NCBI RefSeq assembly: GCF_018139145.2
Contig: NC_059500.1
Location: forward strand, 53,624,663 to 53,688,662
Length of the DNA: 64,000 nt
DNA from: Gymnogyps californianus
Lineage: Eukaryota > Chordata > Aves > Accipitriformes > Cathartidae
Direction of reading: 5' to 3'
A program made the translations under genes and the position numbers. The number at the start of each line of letters is the position of its first letter. Position 1 is the stretch's first letter. Positions 23,101-37,855 of this stretch are shown here, piece after piece. Below the pieces are notes generated by a model, which ran no database searches, was not told the DNA's origin, and saw only the letters and a list, made by a program, of their open reading frames with translations.

Positions 23101-26100
23101 CTTTTAATGCTCATAGCAGCACAAGATCTGCAATCCAGAAAATTCTAGATTATAGCTCAAGGAGTAAGGAGAAATTGCCAGTCTTTCCTAAGCTTGGATA
23201 AAATGTTAATTGAAAAGAAACTTAAGATTTATCTTTATTCCAAATAACCTACCATGTAGTAGATTTTTCCTATCATTCTTACTGATCAAAACTTGATCAG
23301 GGATTGATCTTCAGTAAAAACACTTGACTTGTTTCTTGCCAAAGAATGGCTTAAATAGTTATAATGTTAGATATAATCACAAAGTCAGCAAAACATGTGA
23401 CTGAGCAGCTGTTAATTGAAAAGGTAAGAAGAATTCAGCACAATACTAGAGATGGCTTTCAAATTTTTATTCCTTCCTGTACGGCATGCTCCTCTGAGGC
23501 ATGTTTCTTTTCTGATCACCATTAAAAACTACTGAAGCTCACTTGACATAACAGTAAGTGTAGTTTATGAAGTAAGCCTGTCCTTAACTTTTTTATCTCG
23601 GGCAACTTCAATTACTTTGTCTTTTTTTATTCATCTTTTAGTAAAAGGTAAGCAAAGCCAATTTTGGATAATCTTCATGAGTAGTCTGGGTAAGTCTGTG
23701 AAAAAACTCTGAGTTTAGCCACATTACAATATCAAATGATTGATGTAGTTCCACAATGAACAAAAATATATCAAGATCACGTTCATAAAATTTAATTTTC
23801 TTGTATTATGAGTACAATAAGAAAAGTAGGTAACATTATTTGTTACTTCACTGTCTTTTTTATATAAAAATTTGAGAGCTTTAAGGATGTTTTAATCTTT
23901 TAAACTTGTTTATTTATTTTACTACAGAATCTGGAAGCCCATAAGTCTCTTATGGGTCTAAAACAAACGCACATACAAAGTTGAGAAGTACATACGCAGT
24001 AGTTCAGGGTATCATTTCTTAACACTGTAGTATATGAACTATAGCACTGGCTGGCATAGCATTGCAAAGCCTTGCATCAGTTTGGTCAGCAATTTCCTCC
24101 TGTGAATTTTGTCATACATGCCTATGCATATTTACCTGTTCGACAAATAAAAGCCTGGCTAGAATTTATCTTCCGTGTTGGCTGAAAGCTGTGCTCAGAG
24201 TTGTGTTGAATTGCGTTAAATTTTTTCAATCATGTTTTTCCGCTGTTCCAGGTGATTCTTGGACTATTTTTGGGGCACTCCTTTAGTTTGTGAAAATGTG
24301 TTTGCTGCTGTTGCATTCAAAATACAGTTATTTTATATTTCAGAGAGGAAGAAAAACTGCCCTGGATAATTCTTTTTATATTTATGCTAATATTAATAAT
24401 TTGTTTTCATTGAGAAATTAAAGCACTTGAAAATCATATATTCCAGGAGAAACACTCCTCCTTTTTCAGCTCTTTACTGCCCTGTAGTTTGGGGATGGTT
24501 GGCTGGTAACAGAGAACTGCGCAGGTGCTGTTCTTAAATGCAGTTTGGTCCCTATTGTTTACATGACTACCAAATGAATTCCATGTCCAGCTCAGGTGGT
24601 TTGCTGGTATTCCACAAGGCCAAATTGGAAACTGCCTTTCTGTAAGAAAACCACAGTATGTAGGCTGATCCCTTTGATGAGGAAGAGCAATACCTTCATA
24701 ATAGTTGTTGCAATAGGTATAGATTGCGTTTGGACAGAGTTGTGCATGTGTTGACAAGGTGCACAAAGCAATCCTGTGCTGAATTCTCTCATTTAAACAA
24801 AATGAGGTAGAAAGTAATGTATCAGGATCCTCTGCACCAGGGACAGCCTCCCATAGTTATCTAACTGTACTGTAAGTCCAGAACATCTTGAAATGTGGTG
24901 CAATGTGACTATATTTCACATATCTCACAGGAAGTCCAGTTCTGTATTTTGAATAAAACAGTGCCATTTTATTTTGTCCTTTTTTTCTGTCAGTCCAATA
25001 AAATCCACTTTAGGCTGTTTTAAAATATATTTTCTGCAAAATAACTACTTTTAAAAGCAAACACTAAGGAATTGTAAATAACATACCGTTAGTTAAAAGA
25101 AACAATTTGATGATTTAATTAATGCTGGCAAAACAATTCATGCTGCTATGAGATACAAGGCTTTCAGACCTGATATAGTATACACTGCATGCCATGTTTC
25201 CTGCTAACTCAAACCAGATAGAAAATGGTGCTTTCTCTTTTCTCATGGTAATTTTATTCCTTGGCCTCCTTGCTTCTTGTTTTTCTGTTTCTATTCCCTT
25301 TTTTTTTTTTTTTTTTTGGTAGTATTGGCTAGAGGAATACAGTTTCTTGCCAACGCTGGGCTTTTTTGTGTGTTGGGGGAGGAAAGATCAACAAATAGAC
25401 CTTCTATATTGATTTCCAGCAGAACTGAGAGGAAGTAATCCAAAATGTATCCTTCTTGCATCTGTTTGTAAAGGTCTGGGGGTGGTGAGGAAGTCTGACT
25501 TTAGAATATAATAACAGGTTTTAAAAAAAAAGTAATTTAAGAACATGTAATCATTTTCCATGGTGAAGCTGATAAATAAAAAACTCAAATGACTGTTCTG
25601 TTACAGAATATATTTCATTGGCTTATTTTTGCTGTTAGAAATATATCGGTATGTTATAGGATTCATAGCTACTATATGAGCAACTCCTTTATAGAAACTA
25701 AACTGCTAAATGAGAATGTACAACAGTCCTTATAATCTCTTTCAGCATCTAAAGCAAAAAGGGACATATCTTTCCATCTAGGGATTCAGGTTTTTTATCG
25801 TCTTCCCATACAGTTGTTAACAATGAGGCGGAATAGCTGATCTTTTCCTAGACTTTGATTATGGGGCAGCACCAACCTATATTTGATTCATCTGTTTGCT
25901 GAACTTACCAGTTACTGGAGAATACAAAGCATTTTCGTAGTGCACCCTGAGAAAGGGGCACTTTATTTCTGAGATTAAATTTTGAGTCCATGAAATCATA
26001 TTCCAGTTAGGGACCTATTTTCAAAGTAAATTGATTTTGAAACATGAGTTAAAATTACTTTCAGGTTTTACATCTGCCTCTGACCTTCTTCTGCCAAATA

Positions 26101-28629
26101 CGAGGCTTTAGCCCTGTATTTTCATGTTTTAAGCAAAGTTATTCTCTTGTTGTTATGTTAAAGACCCATTCAGACAGAAGAGGATTGAAATACAGTCTTC
26201 ATTGTGCAGCTGAACCGGCAAGTGTTCAAGAAACAGAACAGTTACTAGGAGATCTGAGAAACCATAATTCACAGTAGCCCTAAAGCCTTTCTAGAGTGTG
26301 CCTCTGCCAACACTAGCAGGTTCCAAATGAAAAACCTCAGAGCCACTATTTTCTTAATGCCAACTCCTCAGCCCTGCCACCCCACCCTGGTTAATCTGGC
26401 CCAGAAACTGATACGCTTCTTTTTTAATTATCTCAGGCACTTGTGCATTACCAGTGTGCACCACTTTTTTAAAAGCATGATTGGTGATTTGGCCTATTTT
26501 AGGTCAAAGTAAGAGCAGCGTGAAAAACATGGGTGTTCTAATGCAAGCTGAAGCATAACATTGAAATGCAAGGAAACTGATGGTGGCAGTACCACTGCAT
26601 TCAGCAGTACAGTTGTTCCTTGCATCTTGAAATGTAGCTGAGCTTTCGGGTTCAGCAGTGCAATGTAGAGGACTCAGGGGCACCTCTTCCATTAGAGACA
26701 ATGGAGTTCATTACCACCACATCGTTACCACGAATCACCTTGGTAATATCTTTATTTCCTTTGTGCTGAGCACAGACAGAAGCAGTCCAAATGCCAGTAA
26801 CAAGGTGGGCATCATAACCACAGAAACGGATGGTGCCGTAGCCCCCAGGGAGGTGGGGGCTGGCTAAAAAGCATCACAAGTGCCACTGTTACATCTCACG
26901 TTATAGCTCACATTGCAATCTCTCTGTCTTTGCCCCCAAAAATGCCTTAATCAGAATGCCTTCTGCTTTCATCGACAGTTAAGTAACACACAGAATAGAT
27001 TTATGTAATAAAATTATTTTAATATTAACCATTTGTAAATTAGCATCTTAATGTACGGCCAGTAATCTGTTTGTTTGCCAAATGCATATCCCACTGTGAT
27101 AAGGTGTATAACTGGTTTTAACAATGGACTTACACTAATATGTCTGTGGATTCTCTTATCAGCAACTTATTAGATAAACAGTAGCTGTTCTGTTTGTTAT
27201 CACTAATACTACAGAATTGCCCACGAAGTAGCTCCATGCTGGGAGCGGGAGAATCGCTTGTCAACAGCCTACTTCATCCTTACTGTTAAAAAAAAGTTGT
27301 TATTATTAGAGTTGTTAAAAGAGTAAATGTGTTCATTGTATTTATTTAGTGATTAAGGGTCCATAGTCAGAACTGGGACCTCACTGAGATGTTATTCAAA
27401 CACAGTTTGTTTAGATTTCTATTATTTAAAGTAAGACATGATAAGAGAGTATAACAAATGATAGAGAGAATAGGATTACAGGCAAGAAAGGATAAGGGTT
27501 ATAGTATATTTCTGTCTGACCTGCTCTCTCCTGTAGAGCATTATACTTTTTGTGGATTTTAATGCATTTTGAGATTTAAGGGGAAGCATAGGGAGTTTAC
27601 CCTATAAAAATACTGGACCCTGTCCTGCCATAAAGACTACAGGACTGAAGCCCAAGATATAGTCACTTCAGTGTGAAGCTAAATATACTGGCACTTAGGT
27701 TTGCAGATGGCTTATAATGAAGATATGGTGTGTCTGTATATCTAAATTGTCCGTTCAAATCTATCAAAGCCTTAAATGTCTTTTGAGTGATCAAGAGGAA
27801 AGCTGCATAAAGTTAGCTCATTTTTCCTTATCTTTGTCACCTATTAAAAAGTACACTGTAATAGACTTAAGACAGATATATGTAGGTTAAATTTTATGGC
27901 TAAAATTAAAGCAAAAAAGACTTAAAAGAAATAGAAATATGTGTAATAAGACAAAGTACATTAAATATGCTTTGACTTAATCAACTAATTGTTTTATAAT
28001 AAACGAAATTTTTTTTATGTCTCTGTAAGGAAGATTGTGGCAGGGCCTTGAACACATCAGCAGGCTCTAATTGCCATGAGAACCCTGTAACCCTCTTTCT
28101 CTGTAACCCCCCCTCTGCAATCTCTTCCCCTCACTGAGTGCTTGACTGCTTTTATTTAAGGTCAGCTCACTTTCCCTTGCAGAGACGCAAACCCTTGCTG
28201 CTCCCTGGCAGGTTATCTGCCATTTCTTCCTCCAAATATCTGTTATTAGTGCCTCAAAATTGTATCTCCACTTTTTAATAAAAATAAATGCAAATTCCAG
28301 AAAGTTGTTTTGTAGGTCTCAGTCAAGTTAACCTAAATAAATTGATCAAAATCTTTTTGAGTGTAAGAACTTAATAAAGACCCATGCTAAAGGTTTGCAA
28401 TAAATTATTCTCCTCTGTCTCTCTGGAAAAAAAAAAAAAAAGCTTCGTTGGAAGGAGACATCAGGTTTACTTCAAAAGCGTTTGCCAAAATAGATTATAA
28501 TTAGAACACTGACAACTACCAATTTGATAGAAAATTTCAGTTGCCTTCTAAAAAGCATTTATGAATCTTCTGTTAAACTTGCCAATTCTCCGGTGTCTGA
28601 ATTTCTCTATATATTGATTTCTGCATGTC
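20168..28629. other. AT-rich intergenic DNA
   Basis: No supported gene. Visible landmarks are a 19-T run at 25299-25317 and a G/C-richer patch at 26690-26880 with a protein-like minus-strand frame of about 65 codons (see findings). There is also a pyrimidine-rich patch at 28060-28210 with a TTTATTTAAGG element that might be an eroded LTR. The 110-codon minus-strand frame at 24434-24766 has no recognisable domain and no neighbouring support. Confidence 0.5.
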
Positions 28630-28751
28630 CTGTTCTTATCTCAACCCACAAGTTTTATCTTTTTTTTTTCCCCTCCTCCCCATCCCTCTGGGAGGGGGAG
28701 GGGGAAGCGGCTGCATGGTGCTTAGTTGCTGACTGGGGTTAAACCATGACA
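28630..28751 (+). mobile_element. LTR fragment (3' terminal ~120 bp)
   Basis: The block CTGTTCTTATCTCAACCCAC through GGGGTTAAACCATGACA matches the last ~120 bp of the LTRs at 40069-40650 and 49398-50048, including the GGGAGGGGGAGGGGGAAGCGG run. Everything 5' of it is missing, and TG-side sequence is absent. Confidence 0.85.
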
Positions 28752-29101
28752 CATTACAGTAAAGGCAGATAATGTTTCTATTTTTAAGCAATTTCTGACA
28801 ATTAGGATCATATATGAAACTTTGTAACACAACGCTGGCAAGTCTGCGTCCACAGTTAAAACTTGTTAAATTTATTGAGATTTACATAGTACACGTATAC
28901 CTAAACACTGTAGATAATCTCATCTGTTAAAACTAAGTTCCAAAAAATACTCAGGTTGAAGTCCTTTCTTGCTTCCTGTCAGTAATTCGTTATGTTTCAT
29001 TAGAATAAAAAACATATGAAATTAATTTCATTTCAGTTTTGAAAAAGGCAAGTCAATACTAAAATGTGAAAATCAATCCTGATTGATACATTTGCAAGAC
29101 A

Positions 29102-29126
29102 CTTTGCTTTGCTTTGCTTTGCTTTG
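29102..29126 (+). repeat. (CTTTG)5 microsatellite
   Basis: Five exact CTTTG units (25 bp). Confidence 0.95.
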
Positions 29127-29460
29127 AAGTTCATACTCTAAAGTGTTCATACTCTGATACTTATGGAAAATCTGTTAGAATCTTATTATTTAGCTGTGAG
29201 AATGTGTGTGGATGTCAGACATACCGCAAAGCTGCAATTCTGCACTAGAATAATACCAGAGGAATGTGTGTAGGACTGAGAATCATGAGTTAGAATTCTG
29301 GCTTTGCCATTTGCTATTGCCTGGTCTTGGCTAAGTCATTTTTCCGTCTCTAGTTTCTTCTATTTAAAATGTACACAGTAAAATTTGTATTTACCTTTAT
29401 TGCATGAATATTTTACAAAATTTTTAATTATAAAGTACTATGGGATTGTGAAGTGTTATT

Positions 29461-29505
29461 GCAGGCTATACCAATGCAGGCTATACCAATGCAGACTATG
29501 TCACT
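29461..29505 (+). repeat. 15-bp tandem repeat, three units
   Basis: GCAGGCTATACCAAT occurs twice exactly, followed by a diverged third unit (GCAGACTATGTCACT). Confidence 0.9.
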
Positions 29506-30000
29506 GTTTACAATACCACAACTTCAACCATTTTGCTTATTTACAGTTCTAAAATGTGGAGTAAGTGGAAAAAACACAGTGGAATATTCCACCCCATCGG
29601 TACATTTGGAGCATGATACATATCCAATAATACCTTGGGAAGGTATATGAATACAATGAGAGTTAGGGAGCTAAATTTATATTTTTAGTACAGGTGGTAC
29701 AGCTACTGTTGTCAGAATTAATTTCTCAGTTACCTCTAAAAAAAGTAGATAATGCAATACTGAAAACACTGGACACAGAATCAAGAAGACATTGTAGAAC
29801 TCTTACGGTCATATAATCTACCAACAAAGAGATTACTTAGGATTCATATTTGAGGACTTAGCTCCGTGTCCTTCTTAACAGAAAATTTCATACAAACAGA
29901 TGTTTTATTCTCACCCAAAGTATTTTTATCCCATTTCCATGTTCCTGATGCTCCTCCCAGAAGCAATTTTTCCTGGCATAAATTCCTCTTACAGAATAGA

Positions 30001-30100
30001 ATCACCAGCAGTTATCATAGAGTAATTGAGGTTGGAAGAGACCTCCAGAAATCATGTAGTGAGCTCTGCTGCTCAAAGCAGGCTGAACTCGAACATGGTA
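30001..30100 (-). mobile_element. CR1 LINE fragment (3' end), old
   Basis: The plus-strand words AGAGTAATTGAGGTTGGAAG, AGACCTCCAGAAATCATGTAG and CTGCTCAAAGCAGGCTGAAC are the reverse complement of a CR1 3' UTR. The piece is short and diverged. Confidence 0.8.
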
Positions 30101-32715
30101 CTCATCACTTGTGATGCACATCATCACCTTTTGTCTAATTCATGGCTGGTCCTGAGATCCATCTGATCATCAGGAAAAATTCTTAAAAGTTCTTGTTTTC
30201 ATCTACTGCAAGAACTGGGTTTTGCGCTGCATCCAGATTACACTTTGTAAATTCCAGTTTCAAAACACTGAGCAACTATATCTGTTAATTATTAGACTCA
30301 TTTAAATGATAGATAATTGAGAAGAATGCGTACTGTCCAGATATTGAAATACCTCTAGATACTTTGTCAGATGGTCTTTAAAAGCATAGCTAGTTGTTGC
30401 CATCTCAATAACATGGTTTTGGAAAAAAAAGTTGTAGCAAAGATACCTCAGTATGACATAGTGAAATATTAATTTCTCTACTCTTGAGTCAAACCCATAA
30501 AATAATTTTAAGGCTTATCTTAAGAGTGAAGCTTAATGGTCAGAAAAGATTGCCTGACTTTGTAAATACAGAACATATTTGTTTATAATGTTAGCAGTCA
30601 ACATATGGTAGTGGTTAATACTAGTTTTAATACTAATGTATTAGTATGACTAACAGTCCAGTATTTAGTATGACCTTATTCAAGAGAATTACATAATTAC
30701 ACAGAAATTATTAATTTCAGAGAGAAAATGTGGAGCTGCCGGTAAAGGAAGCAGCAGAAGTCAGAATGTATGGGTCTTCTAAAACTGTACTTTGAGTTAT
30801 ATATCCCCTATTTCTAAATAACAGCTTTATATATAGAAGCTCAGACTGAAAACAAAACAAACTCATAATTAATTACTAATTAACTACTTTCTGTCTTTCT
30901 AAGCTATCAAAAAAATGTTGAAACCGGATTAAGAGATCCTGAAAATTCTGTAGTAAAGCTGCAGCAAATAATGAAGAACACAGGACTTTCTAAATAGCCA
31001 AAATGTAAGTACCCCATATGCATGGATAGCTATATTTAATTCTATATTTTTTTCCTGCATTTCTTCTCATACAGGAAAAAAAAGCAATTCGATATTCCAC
31101 TTAGTAACGTGATGTCTACTGAGGAGCTAAAGCTTCAAACAACAGGCAATAAATTTAATTTCTGTTGTGTATGAGCACATACCTGTTATCTTACAAATAC
31201 ACCCCGGGCCACCATTTCAGTTAGTCTATCTTATTTGCAGCTCCCTGTACAACTGTAGAATAACCTGGGGCCAGAGGTGAGCATAGGGGTAAAAGAATTT
31301 GTTTAAACATACCTTTATGACTTCTTTGAACTGTGATTTGCACTCATTTGGGAAATTATTGGTACTATGATAAAAGGCCTTTGGGACGGATACAGAGATT
31401 TCAAGACAACATCCTCTGCTCAGCTATGCAAGAACTACAAGGGTTACTGTAATTAACTCTTCTATTTGTTAGTTTTCTAGAGGGAGGAAGGAATGCACAT
31501 AGAATCACGCTATTCTTTCTGTGCTTCATTTTCAAACTTTTTCTTTATCTCTCTCCATTTTATACCTTTTAGCTAATTTTTTTCTTGTGTGTCTTTCTGC
31601 TCTCCATACTGTGTCTTTCTGTTCTGATCTGTTCTCTTTCTCTGTAATTTTCTCTCCAATTTCAATCCCTTTTCTAGGCTTTCTCACCCCTTTTTTCAAG
31701 TGCTTCTCATATTCAGTCTCTTTACAACACTTAGAATCCCTTTACCAACAAACATGCAGCAAAGATACATTAAGCAACATTTTAGTTTTTCTTATCAGTG
31801 TCTGCTAATCAGTTACTTGTGTTGACAACAGTTAGGCTTGAAGCTCGCTACACCAACAACTTGACTAGAATACTGGAAATCTAGTTGCTTTCTCTTTGTA
31901 AATATTTTTATGAGAAAGCAGTGCAAATGTCAGTTTTGCTGGTGTAGTGCCTAACAGGACAGTCTTAATGTTACAGAAAATATCATGCCTGTCAGCCACA
32001 ACTTCAATGTCTATGAGAGAAAAATCTATTTATTACAGGAATTAATTATTCTGGTAGTAATTTGCATAACTTGTGGAATTTAGGTAACACTTGTAGTTAG
32101 GTGTATTAGATCTTTTAGTTTTTAACATTATTAGAATACCTAATGTACATTCTTTAATGTGATTTCTTTAATAAAATTGTAGTTTATTCATTAATTTTAG
32201 TAGCTCTGGTGAGGGGTGGAGGGGATCCTCACAGAACTGACCAGACTTCAGTACAATGACATGTGCTTACTGCATTTCCTGAGATCATTCAAATATTGAG
32301 AAGACTATTATTGCAAGAAAAACTACACCAGAAACAATCAGGTAAAATGACAGGAGCTTTTAAATTCACCTGATAATCATATTGCAATTACTTTTTATTT
32401 TCCAAATGAGCCCTTGTTCTCCTTATACAGTTTGCTGCTTTGAAATAGCCCATGTGTTTCGATTTGAGTTTTCTGGATATCAAGAGGCAATCTTTCACTT
32501 CTTATGACATTTTTTCTGACACTGAATGTATTTTCCCTTGGGCTCAAGCCTGCATGTAGTCATGAAAACATTGTGCTTTGGGACTAAATCAATAGGATTT
32601 ATTTTGCTTGCTTTTATGCGATTCTTCTGTATGTTTGCGTAGGTTGTATTGAATACTTTTGCTCTTTGGATTAAATATTCTGTAAGTTCAAAGACACTGA
32701 AGCTGCCTTTGAGTC

Positions 32716-33262
32716 ATAGAATCACAACAAAATTTACATTCGAAGGAATCCCTGGGGGTCATTTTGTCAAACCACCTGCTCAAAGCAGGCTTTACCTTGA
32801 GCGTTAGATGAGGTCGCTCAGGGCCTTGTCCAGTTGAATTTTGAAAAACTCCAAAGATGGACACTTTATAATCACAAAACCTGTCCCAATTCCTACATAT
32901 CTTTTTTTTTTTTTCTTTACAGGCAGTCAAAATTTCTTGTGCTACAACTTGTGACTACTGCCTATTGTCCTTCTGCTGTGCACCTCCAAGGAAAGTTTGG
33001 TTCCATCTTCCCTACAATCCCCCTTCAGCTAGGTGAAGAGTCACCCTTCTCATCTCCAGGCTACACAAACCCTACTGCCCTAGCCTCTCGTCCTCAAACG
33101 CTCCATCCTCCTAACCAGCCTTATGCCTCTGCTCAGCCTTGCTCCAGTAAGTGCTGGAAAGCCCAAAATTGAACACAGTACTGCAGATACGGCCTTACAA
33201 ATGCCAAATAGAGGGGAAAGTTTTCTTTCCTTGTGCTGCTTGGCTGCCTCCTTCAGTCATTC
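32716..33262 (-). mobile_element. CR1 LINE fragment, old
   Basis: Starts at a GTCATAGAATCACA block (reverse complement of the CR1 3' tail), then CTGCTCAAAGCAGGCTTTAC and TCTCCAGGCTACACAAACCC. It ends with CCCAAAATTGAACACAGTAC near 33160-33181, all in the order expected for a minus-strand CR1 end. A T-rich tract and many small indels interrupt it, so it is an ancient copy. The plus-strand open frames across it are not genes. Confidence 0.85.
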
Positions 33263-36200
33263 CAGACATAGGAGATCTAGGCCCTATATCAGTTGGAAAT
33301 AAATATCACGGTTTGGAAGAAGAAAGAAATTTTTTTGTTTTCAGCTGCTGAGAACTTTTTTTGTAGCTTGCTGATGTGATAAAATTTGGATACAAGGTTA
33401 CTGCCGTTCACGTGAAGTCCACGAGATGGTGCTAGAGAAGGACGGCTTCAATGAACTGCATGTTAACATAGCAGCTGTGCGTTAACAGCTGCCGTCTTTC
33501 ATCCTTTGCACTGGTTAGCCCGTGTAATTTGCCAGAAGCAATGAAGGGAGGAGCTGGTAGAGAATCTGCTTCTCTGCAGCTATTCACATATACAGGGAAT
33601 ATGAGGAGTTGTATTTAAAACGCACAAACATTGGAGGAATTTAGCCTGCCTATGATTTCTTTGGTCAGACAAATTATGGACAAATAGAAACAAAATCAAG
33701 ATGACATTGAACAAATCTCTGCTCATACACACCTTCTACTTCAAAATTCGTGCTACATATATCTAAAAGCAGGAACGCTCAAGACAGAATACTCTTCTGT
33801 CTAAATCAGTGGGGAACTACGAGATACATATGCATTATTATATCTCTTGTAATGGCAACATCATCACATCATCCTATCTAAGAAAAAAGGGCCCTTGACT
33901 TCAGACTGTGAGTGACTGGAAGGGTGAGAACTTCACACCAGGGAAGAGGCATAAACAAGTCTTTGTCTATTGATGTGTGGTGTTACTAAAGTTCCTTAAT
34001 AGAAACTGCGTGATTTGGATTACTTACAAGTTTTAGTACTGTTGCAATTGCACTAATGCTAGATTGTTATATTTTGTTAGACTGTAAAAGCATTCATTAG
34101 ACTAACAATTTCTAATTCTGATTTCTAGTTCTTTTGGCTACCCATAATGAAGGTGGTATATAACACAGTGTATACTAGGCACGTATTTCAGGGCTAGCAA
34201 GGCTGGCTGCCAGTCTTTTGCTTTAACATATGACAATTGTTCCTAAACTCACACTTTAATGCAGTCATTCTTTTACCAGTCTTCAGTGTTTTTTACTGTA
34301 AATGTGTTTTTTTTTTTTACTGTAAATGACCATTCCCTTCTCCATGATTGAAAGAACTCTGGTTTCCTGAAAAATTAGCACACAGATCCTAAGAAGATAT
34401 GGTCCCTTCTTTTACATACATTATTTTGGTTAGCTTTTGTCAGATTAATGAGCATAAGGATCACATTCTTTATAGTTATTGATGTTCTTCTCACAGGTTT
34501 TATTCTAAGAAGTCACAAATATGGTCAAAATACTAGAAGTTATATATGAAGAATACTTGCATTAAATTGTTGTGCAGCAAACAGAACATGGTATTTTCTT
34601 TAAGGCAAAGCTTTTGAAGAGGAGAAAAATAAGAGAAAAATATTTGTATTAGTATTTTAATAATTATCACATCTGCTAAGTAAAAGAGAATATCAGTACT
34701 GTTTTGAAAATAAACTGCAAAATAGTAATTATATTTCATATTCAACTGTTAGACACATTGGATAAATTTTTTTGTACTGTAAAGTGTTAGAGGCTATATT
34801 TTTCTAAAAGACTCACTGGCTTTCATTTTCTGTTTTTAAAATAAAATTTCTACATGCTTTCCACATCACAAAATAAAAACTTATCTGCCACTCATGAGAC
34901 ACTCAGATTAGTGGGAATTTGAAAATGTCAGTTTAAAGAGTTTGTATGAGCAAAAGAAGAATCTAGAAAAGACTAGGATCCAGAAATTGTTAACTTGTTT
35001 TTCTATGTACATTTATAGTTACAAAGCTGGCTGAATTTATTGTGTTTTCTGAGAAAAATTGTCAAACGACATTACTATCTTATATCTCAAATCTGAAACA
35101 TTACAAAATTACCACTGCTGCTTTCCATAAGGGCTTTTGTCCCTTAAATTTTTTTAAAAAATCTCATTTTTAAGGTAGGTGGTAAAAGTACAAAATTCTG
35201 CATATAATCATGATTTAAGTTTTAACTATAAAATAGCTTCCAAATTCACTGAGGTCAGTGTTACTTTTTTGCTGACATCAGCAATGCTGATTTCATTAGT
35301 ATGCTTTGTATGAGCTTTATGATGAGTTGTCATCGTTTCATCAACTTACCATCTAGAGAGCATGTTCTGTAATTTAGTAAGGTCATCACATTACCAATAA
35401 TAAATGTATGACTATGAAGTGTTAGTGTATCAGTGAAATTATTCTACCTGATACATAACTGAATTTATTTCTTGTGCAACATAATAGACAGTGCTAAAAT
35501 AATTTAATTCTAGTATAATGTATGCTGAAGTCAATATCTAGAGTTTGGGGTTTTTTTCTTCCCACTGACTTCACTGAACTCTTAACAGATCCAGAAGTTG
35601 TAAGTATTATTTACAGAATACTCAAAAGGTCTCTTCTGTTCACTCAGCGTTGGAAGCAACAGAATGATTTTCACTGTTTGAAGAATACAACAAGCCCAGC
35701 AGTGAAACTCCACACTGCTGGTGGGAGTGGGGGAAGGGATCTTTTAAGGTCTCACAGACCTTTGGGGTTTGGTCTACTATAGATAATTGCCTTATTGTAA
35801 TGTGCATTGGTGTGATTGACTGACATTAGGATTCCTATTTCAGGTATGCATTGTTTATTATATTTACACAGAACAATTCCTGCAAGTGCTGTGTAGCTTG
35901 TAGGTTGTTCCACTGCAACTAAGCAACAACCTCTTGGCATAGGTGCATGATGTCTATCATTTATACACATACATTCCCAAATGACTTGCATCAAAGAAAA
36001 TTGCCACTAAATCACAGTGGGACTCCATGCACAGCAGTAGAGAACCAGATCTTTAACACCCAGTGATCCTGTGTATACTTTTGGTTTGTTTCCTTTTGTA
36101 TTTCAAATGTTTTTTGCCTAGCAGGGTATGGTCTATGGATGTTTAAGTGTCAGTATCTTCCATTTCACACTGACAGACCCTGTTGTTAAAAGGCAGGTAC

Positions 36201-37855
36201 TCTTACTGCTCCTCCAGTGTACCCCACATAAGCACCTAGTGTTTATTTTATTCAGTCATTTTGAACATTTAATTATTTTTCAGATGTTGTTCTGCACTCT
36301 GCTTTGCAGCTGAACACATGATAGCATTTCCCTCTATGATTCAGATATGGAAGCCAATATGTCAGAGCAATTTTCTGCCGCTGTTCACAGGCATCTGCTA
36401 CGCCCTGTCAGTTCAATGTGCCTCCCTCCCTCTTCCTGCACATTGTGAGTCTGAAGCTCTGTGTACATTTTCTTAGAGAGCTACCATACTGGATAGATGC
36501 TGAAATTGCATAGTGGAGTATATGGGTTGACTTGGAGCTCCAGGGATGGAGAGATCTTCTGTCTAACCTTCAGACTCTTCCTTTGTTCTCAGTTAGACCT
36601 GAGACACCTCTTCCACTTCTTTCCCAAAGTCAGTCAGTCAGTCAGTCAGGACATGCACATATGTATTTAATAACTTCTAAATGCTTTCTTCTCAAGTTCA
36701 GGTGAGCTCATGAGAGACATTTTTTAAAAAGTAAAATGTTTACCACATGGAGAACTAACTGTGTTTTGTATTTTGTGTCCATGTGTGGTTCCTTCTTTTT
36801 CCCCTGTCTTTGAAATATCCCCTGTGTATTTTTCCCCTTCCAGAAGAATTCAGCTCCTTAAAACCACAATTGTGCAGATAAGACACAGAGAGACTGATCA
36901 GTTAGCATGTTTTTCAAACTTAGCCTTTCTCTTCTCCTATTGAAAGTACAGAAATGAAGAATGTTACTCACGCAAAATGGTGACTCAAGAAATTACAAAA
37001 AAGTAAAAATGAAGCCAAAATGGAAATTAGTTGATCTCAACCTTCCTTCTCTTCTGTTAGCTTATTATAGGAGTTGTATGGACATTTAGGCCACTGAAAG
37101 GTAGACAAGTTACTTTTCCTGTAAATATGACACTCTGAAGTAAAAATTTTTGTCCTCGTTGGGTTCTTTGTTTTCCGGCTTGCGAATATCAAGTGAGTCA
37201 TCATTCACATACAGGTAGTAACTTGTATCTTCATAGCATTGGAATTGCACTGAATCTCCTTGGTAATGCATGATGAAAAAGTGATTATCTTCACTCAGCT
37301 ATGAAAATACACAAAGTAAAGAACATATGTTACGTTTTTAAAGCCTTTCTATAGGGTTTCATGCGACAAAAATTCACGTATGTTGCTGGCCTGTTATATT
37401 TTGAATGTTTTTCTCCAGTGACACCTATTTACCAATTTTTAGATAAATCTTTGGCAACACCTAATCATTTTGGGACAGATTCTGTGATAACTATGAATAA
37501 AATAATACCTGTCTCCCTCAAAGGACTGAGTATTTCCAGACCCATAGCTGCATTCCTTTGCTTCACAAAAAGACCAGCACAGTTTTCCTCTGCAGTATAC
37601 CTGTTATTGGAATAATTTAGGATTTTAATCTGGTTATTTTCTTACCACAGACCTACCCTGTCAACTGCCATTAGCAACAAAATGTCAATCCACAGTTCTT
37701 CTTGCCTCTTTTGGAGTAAAATTAGAATGTGACAGTACTAATTATTCTTAAACAACTGTTCTGTTACCTATGATTTTTCTGTACATCTCCAGTTTCCAAT
37801 ACGTTTTTTTTAAGATCCATCTTTGGAGGAATAGCTATTGTCAAAACAGCCCCTC
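33263..37855. other. AT-rich intergenic DNA
   Basis: No supported gene or repeat family. A short (AGTC)n tetranucleotide tract (about five units) lies at 36628-36649. Confidence 0.5.

Noticed and set aside
24434..24766. 110-codon minus-strand frame, fairly cysteine-rich
   Set aside because: No recognisable domain, no upstream promoter or neighbouring exon, and a second overlapping frame; plausible as chance.
32834..33172. 112-codon plus-strand frame with proline-rich end
   Set aside because: It lies entirely within an antisense CR1 fragment.
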